64,000 bases of DNA from DAOUKH01 sp965261455. Its GTDB lineage: Bacteria > Chloroflexota > Dehalococcoidia > SHYB01. Position numbers and translations under genes: made by a program. Numbering within the stretch: the stretch's first letter is position 1; each line of letters starts with the position of its first letter. Location of the stretch: NCBI GenBank assembly GCA_965261455.1, contig OZ253453.1, positions 3,162,001 to 3,226,000 on the forward strand. Direction: 5' to 3'. The notes below the pieces were generated by a model, which saw only the letters and a list, made by a program, of their open reading frames with translations, ran no database searches and was not told the DNA's origin. This document shows, piece after piece, positions 60,176-64,000 of this stretch.

Positions 60176-61388
60176 CCCCGGCGCCCATGCGCCGCTTCGG
60201 GGCCTCCGCGTCGTCGACTTCGGTCAGATGATCGCCGTACCGGTGCTTGGGCAATGGCTGGGCCGCCTGGGGGCCGAAGTCATCCTCGTCGAGAGCCGCG
60301 TCAACCTGCCGTCCCGGGCGTTCGGCCCATTCGCGAACGAGCCGGGACCCAATACGTCGTCGATATTCAACTATATGAACCGGAACAAGTGCTCCTGCAC
60401 GTTGAATCTTCGCGCCCCTCGCGGGGTGGAGCTAGCGAAGCGGCTCGTCTCGGTCAGCGACATCGTGCAGGAGAACTTCTCGCCGGGCGTCATGGAACGC
60501 CTCGGGCTCTCTTACGAAGATCTCGCCGGGGTCAAGCCCGACGTCATTCTCCTCTCGCTGAGCGCATTCGGGGCGACCGGCCCGTGGAGCCGGTACGCCG
60601 CGCTCCACAGCGGCGTGACGCTCCTGAGCGGACTGGCCGCGGTGACCGGCTACGCCAACGACCGTCCCCGCATGGTGGGCAGCTCCCTTCCCGACCCCAT
60701 CGCCGGGGTGTACGGCCTGCTCGCCCTAGCGCAGGCGTTGCGCCATCGCGCTGCCTCCGGTAGGGGCCAGCGCATCGACCTCGCCATGACCGAGGCGGTC
60801 CAGGCCCTGTTGCCCGACGCGATAGCGGAGTGTACGTTGTCGGCGCGAGAGCCGGAGCGCATCGGCAACCGCCATCGCCGGAAAGCACCGCACGGCGTCT
60901 ACCGCGCCCGCGGCGAAGACGAGTGGCTGGCCCTGTCCGTCGGCGGCGAGGCACAGTGGGAGGCTCTGAAAACGGCTATCGGGGAGGACCAGGCGACGAA
61001 CGACCCGCGCTTCGCCACCGAAGCGGACCGCCGCGCGAACCATGACGCTTTAGACGGCGTTATCAAGGCGTGGACGAAAGAGCGCGACGCCCGGGAAGCG
61101 GCGCGGGTCCTTCAAGCGTCCGGGGTCCCCGCCGCCTACGCCGTGAACGAGCGGGAGCTCCTGGCCGACCCGCATCTGAGCGACAGAGGCTTCATCGTTC
61201 AGGACGACCATCCTGAGGCCGGGACGCATCCGATGGCGGGGATACCGTGGCGGTTCCGCCGAGCCTCTCTGGAGGAGAGCCGTCCCGCCCCGACGTTGGG
61301 CCAAGACAACGACTACGTCTTTCACGGCATACTGGGCCTGGATCGAGCCGAGATCGCTGAACTGGAACGCGAGCAGGTTATACACTGA
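60168..61388 (+). CDS. CaiB/BaiF family CoA-transferase
   Basis: A 406-residue class III CoA-transferase: PLRGLRVVDFGQMIAVPVLGQWLGRLGAEVILVES, NRNKCSCTLNLRAP, SSLPDPIAG with predicted nucleophile Asp176. The ATG at 60168 overlaps the previous TAA (60173-60175) by eight bases, giving tight translational coupling. An upstream ATG at 60066 in the same frame would overlap the neighbour by 110 bases and is rejected. The amidohydrolase gene follows 31 bases after. Confidence 0.88.
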   Translation: MANPGAHAPLRGLRVVDFGQMIAVPVLGQWLGRLGAEVILVESRVNLPSRAFGPFANEPGPNTSSIFNYMNRNKCSCTLNLRAPRGVELAKRLVSVSDIVQENFSPGVMERLGLSYEDLAGVKPDVILLSLSAFGATGPWSRYAALHSGVTLLSGLAAVTGYANDRPRMVGSSLPDPIAGVYGLLALAQALRHRAASGRGQRIDLAMTEAVQALLPDAIAECTLSAREPERIGNRHRRKAPHGVYRARGEDEWLALSVGGEAQWEALKTAIGEDQATNDPRFATEADRRANHDALDGVIKAWTKERDAREAARVLQASGVPAAYAVNERELLADPHLSDRGFIVQDDHPEAGTHPMAGIPWRFRRASLEESRPAPTLGQDNDYVFHGILGLDRAEIAELEREQVIH

Positions 61389-61419
61389 GCGCCACCATGG
61401 GACGTGGGGAGAGGCCGAC

Positions 61420-62622
61420 ATGAAACAAGGCTACCGGTTTGTAGATTGCGACATGCACGTGATGGAGCCCGACAACATTTTCGAGCGGTTCCTCGACCCC
61501 GCCTTCGCCTCCAGGGTCACGACGCCGATGCACCTCGACGGCGGGGGCAAGGCGTTCACGCAACGCTGGCTGATCGACGGAAAACCTAACGACGCCGATC
61601 ACGTGATGCTCCAGTATGACAAGTCATACGAACCCCTGGCCGCGGCGTTGGAGAACCCAGACGTCCTCTTCGCCCTCGACGCCGGCTACGACGCCCCGTC
61701 CTTCATCAAAGGGATGGACATCGAGGGCGTCGACATCGCGGTGCTTTTCCCCAGCGCTGGGCTCAATTTCATCGCCCGCCCCGACCTGGACCCTCTGCTG
61801 TCCAACGCCATCGCGCGGGCGTACAACGATTGGCTCTACGACTTTTGCAGCCATAGCCCGGACCGCCTGAAGCCGGCGTGCATGCTGCCGGTCCACGACG
61901 TGAATCTGGCGTGTCAGGAGCTTGTGCGAGCCGTGCGGGAGCTTGGCGCCGTCGGAGCCTATGTCCGTCCGAACCCCTTGCCGGGCAAGTACTGGCATTC
62001 GAAACACTGGGACCCGCTCTTCTCCCTCCTTGAGGAACTGGACGTCCCCTTCTGCTTCCATGAGGGTACGGGGAGTCACCTCGCGGCCGTTGAGCAGCGG
62101 TTCGGCTCGAACCGCTTCATGCGCCACGTCGCCAGCCATCCGACTGAGATGCAACTGGCCCTCATCGCCATGATGATCGGCGGCGTCTTCGAGTTTCACC
62201 CCAAGCTCAACGTGGCGTTCCTCGAAGCGCAAAGCTGGTGGGTCCCCGGCGTGCTCGACCGGATGACGTGGGACCTCCAGCATCACCGGGCGCACGTTCC
62301 ATTCCTCAAGATGTCGTTCCTCGAGTACTGGCAGCGGAACTGCTATTCGTCCATTGAGGGCACCGAGCGCGACGTTGGGGCCGTCGTGGACCTCATCGGC
62401 GCGGACCACCTCTGCGTGACGACCGACTTCCCCCACTTCGACTCCAACTTCCCCAACGTCTCGAACGCCGTGCTCGCTAATTCCAGCATCACGCCCGAAA
62501 TAGGGGGGCGGATCCTCTCCGGCGGCGGCCGCCTCTACGGCTTCGGCCCAGAGCACTTCGAGAAGTCGGACTCCGCCCTGCCCGACTGGAGCAAGGTCAA
62601 CGAGATCCAGGGCGCCGGCTAG
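61420..62622 (+). CDS. Amidohydrolase 2 family protein (DxDxHVxEP type)
   Basis: A 400-residue protein with FVDCDMHVMEPDNIFERFLDP, the same block as at 36027 and 40697 but with Cys in place of Ser. His residues in FCFHEGTGSHLAA and HVASHPTEMQ and Asp in LCVTTDFPHFDSNFP complete the metal set. GGGAGAGG precedes ATG 61420. Cotranscribed with the CaiB pair and 11 bases before the MFS gene, it may cleave the imported or activated compound. Confidence 0.85.
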   Translation: MKQGYRFVDCDMHVMEPDNIFERFLDPAFASRVTTPMHLDGGGKAFTQRWLIDGKPNDADHVMLQYDKSYEPLAAALENPDVLFALDAGYDAPSFIKGMDIEGVDIAVLFPSAGLNFIARPDLDPLLSNAIARAYNDWLYDFCSHSPDRLKPACMLPVHDVNLACQELVRAVRELGAVGAYVRPNPLPGKYWHSKHWDPLFSLLEELDVPFCFHEGTGSHLAAVEQRFGSNRFMRHVASHPTEMQLALIAMMIGGVFEFHPKLNVAFLEAQSWWVPGVLDRMTWDLQHHRAHVPFLKMSFLEYWQRNCYSSIEGTERDVGAVVDLIGADHLCVTTDFPHFDSNFPNVSNAVLANSSITPEIGGRILSGGGRLYGFGPEHFEKSDSALPDWSKVNEIQGAG

Positions 62623-62633
62623 GGCCGTCCTCG

Positions 62634-63896
62634 ATGGCCCTGGCCTCGCCCATCCGGCGGCTTCACTCCATGCACCGGGCATGGTCGCTCCTCGCCGTGG
62701 CGTTCGCCGCCCTGTTCATCCTGGGGGGCGCCCGCAATTCCGTTGGGGTGCTCTACAAGCCGATGGTCGAGGACTTCGGCGGCGGGCGGTTCGGCTTGGC
62801 CGGCGCCCTAACCTTGGGTCAGGTCATGCTGGGCGTGGGCTACGTCGCCGCGGGGCTGGCGATGGACCGGTTCGGGCCCCGCCGCGTGATCCCCGTCTTC
62901 GCGCTGATGCACTTGGTGGGCAATCTGGTGGTCGCGAGAGCCGGGCATCTCTGGGAAGTCTACTTGGGGTGGGGCATTCTGAGCGCGCTGGCCTTTGGCG
63001 TCGGCGTCGGCCCGTTTCTGGCGATCGTGACCCGCTGGTTCAAACGGCACCAGGGGCTGGCGCTAGGCATCACCGCCTCGGCGGCGCAGCTGGGCGTCGT
63101 GACGTTCTCGCCGTTGGCCTCGCTCATGGCCGACGGGCCGGGCTGGCGGTGGGCGTTCGTCTTCTTGGCCACCGCGCCGTTCCTGGCCCTGCTGGTCGCG
63201 GCCGTCATGATCCGCGGCAAGCCCCAGGACGTCGGCCTGCAACCCTACGGCGCGGAGTCGATCCCAGAGGCGGCGGAGGTCCCCGCGGCGCGGTCCACCC
63301 CGTCCTTTAGCGCCATCATCGGTATCGCGCTGCGCCGGAGGGCCCTCTGGCTGCTGCTCGCCGCGTACGTCGCCGTCAACGTGAGCACGGGAGTCGTCCT
63401 ATTTCACTTGGTCAACTTTGGGACCGACGAGGGCCTTTCCTCCGTGATGGCCGCCGGCCTCCTGTCCGCGATGAGCGGCGTCAGTATCGCCGGGCGCGTG
63501 GCGTTCGGCGTTCTGTCGGAACGCTTCCGCGTAGAGCGCCTGTTCACCATCGCTATCATCATGATGGGCGCCGGCTTGGCGATACTCCCGGCGCTCGGCG
63601 GAGCGCCGGGATACTATCTCTTCGCCTCGACGTTTGGCTTCTTCCTGGGAGGCACCGTCGTGTTCATGCCCATGATGGGACGAGCGTTGTTCGGGGAAGA
63701 GTTCCTCGCCTCGATGGTTGGAATCGTGTTGCTCGCCGTGAACGTTGGATCGGCCTTGGGCGCGCTTCTGGGCGGTGCCGTGTTCGACGCGACCGACTCC
63801 TACACCTTGGCATTCCTCGTGGCCGCCGGCGTCGCGGGACTTGGCGCGCTGTTGACGGTGCCGCTACGCCTGTCCGCTACGGGCACAGAACGCTAG
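62634..63896 (+). CDS. Major facilitator superfamily transporter
   Basis: The 420-residue protein has about 12 membrane helices in two sets of six, with a loop near 200-220 between halves (RGKPQDVGLQPYG). MFS-type loops MDRFGPRRVIP (after helix 2) and GRVAFGVLSERFRVERL (after helix 8) are visible. The pattern resembles monocarboxylate or oxalate:formate-type transporters. Given its place after CoA-transferase and amidohydrolase genes, it probably moves a small carboxylate (inference). The start could also be the later ATG (MHRAWSLL, 11 codons on), right before the first helix. The last 104 bases of the window hold no gene. Confidence 0.88.
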   Translation: MALASPIRRLHSMHRAWSLLAVAFAALFILGGARNSVGVLYKPMVEDFGGGRFGLAGALTLGQVMLGVGYVAAGLAMDRFGPRRVIPVFALMHLVGNLVVARAGHLWEVYLGWGILSALAFGVGVGPFLAIVTRWFKRHQGLALGITASAAQLGVVTFSPLASLMADGPGWRWAFVFLATAPFLALLVAAVMIRGKPQDVGLQPYGAESIPEAAEVPAARSTPSFSAIIGIALRRRALWLLLAAYVAVNVSTGVVLFHLVNFGTDEGLSSVMAAGLLSAMSGVSIAGRVAFGVLSERFRVERLFTIAIIMMGAGLAILPALGGAPGYYLFASTFGFFLGGTVVFMPMMGRALFGEEFLASMVGIVLLAVNVGSALGALLGGAVFDATDSYTLAFLVAAGVAGLGALLTVPLRLSATGTER

Positions 63897-64000
63897 CCTG
63901 GAGCGTCGGCGCCTGTGCCGGCCCTCGGCTCAGAACGAAGGTTGCGTGTGGCTGCGGCGCTTTGGCGATAGCCGGTCACCGCGGCGCGTACTTGGTTAGC

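Noticed and set aside
1..64000. rRNA, tRNA, CRISPR arrays and known riboswitches
   Set aside because: No cloverleaf with a T-loop-like GTTCGA context, no conserved rRNA blocks, no regular spacer arrays and no recognisable riboswitch core were found by reading. A covariance-model search would be needed to exclude them fully.

Overview
The window looks like chromosomal DNA from a high-GC, heterotrophic bacterium. I infer a Chloroflexota lineage of the SAR202/Dehalococcoidia type, for three reasons. There are eight CaiB/BaiF-type CoA-transferase genes (ten domains). They sit among MaoC-type dehydratases, DxDxH amidohydrolases, flavin-dependent luciferase-like oxidoreductases and RidA proteins. 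Two extracellular solute-binding lipoproteins carry long Pro/Thr linkers. No rRNA, tRNA or CRISPR array was seen, so the placement is inference only.

Layout. 1-8.9 kb: a triple RidA protein and a partial gene on the minus strand, then a plus-strand operon of amidohydrolase, small unknown, catalytically degenerate alpha/beta hydrolase, two-hotdog MaoC protein, two CoA-transferases, crotonase and gamma-carbonic-anhydrase-like protein. 8.9-16.3 kb: a minus-strand operon of split MaoC pair, peptide-type ABC importer (binding protein and two permeases, no ATPase), a second MaoC protein and a CoA-transferase. A large nested palindrome separates the binding-protein gene from the permeases. 16.4-19.2 kb: a decayed serine recombinase and a frameshifted IS30-like element, at a visible change in base composition. 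19.3-39.4 kb: very GC-rich, mostly single genes (PdxA, D-2-hydroxyacid dehydrogenase, NadC, two HigBA-like loci of which one is a remnant, tandem esterases, CDGSH protein, a DHDPS-MfnB-TusA fusion, CPA2 antiporter, BKACE, amidohydrolase, SDR), interspersed hairpin repeats and an IS481-type insertion. 39.5-51.6 kb: a plus-strand catabolic cluster with nitronate monooxygenase, amidohydrolase, zinc alcohol dehydrogenase, luciferase-like oxidoreductase, a second ABC importer, a third MaoC protein and a double CoA-transferase. 51.6-54.1 kb: a compact minus-strand operon of two NodB-like deacetylases and an isochorismatase-type hydrolase. 54.3-63.9 kb: acyl-CoA synthetase alpha subunit, a second double CoA-transferase, a PEP-mutase/isocitrate-lyase-like enzyme, an overlapping CoA-transferase pair, an amidohydrolase and an MFS transporter.

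How it fits together. The repeated theme is uptake of a small organic compound, its activation by CoA transfer, then hydration/dehydration and C-C or C-N cleavage. Three times a ~400-residue MaoC protein is followed directly by a CaiB-type gene, and two of those three couplets sit with a peptide-type importer. Both double CaiB proteins keep the expected catalytic Asp only in the C-terminal half. An adjacent overlapping CaiB gene pair shows the same asymmetry. The most unusual single gene is the three-domain DHDPS-MfnB-TusA fusion.
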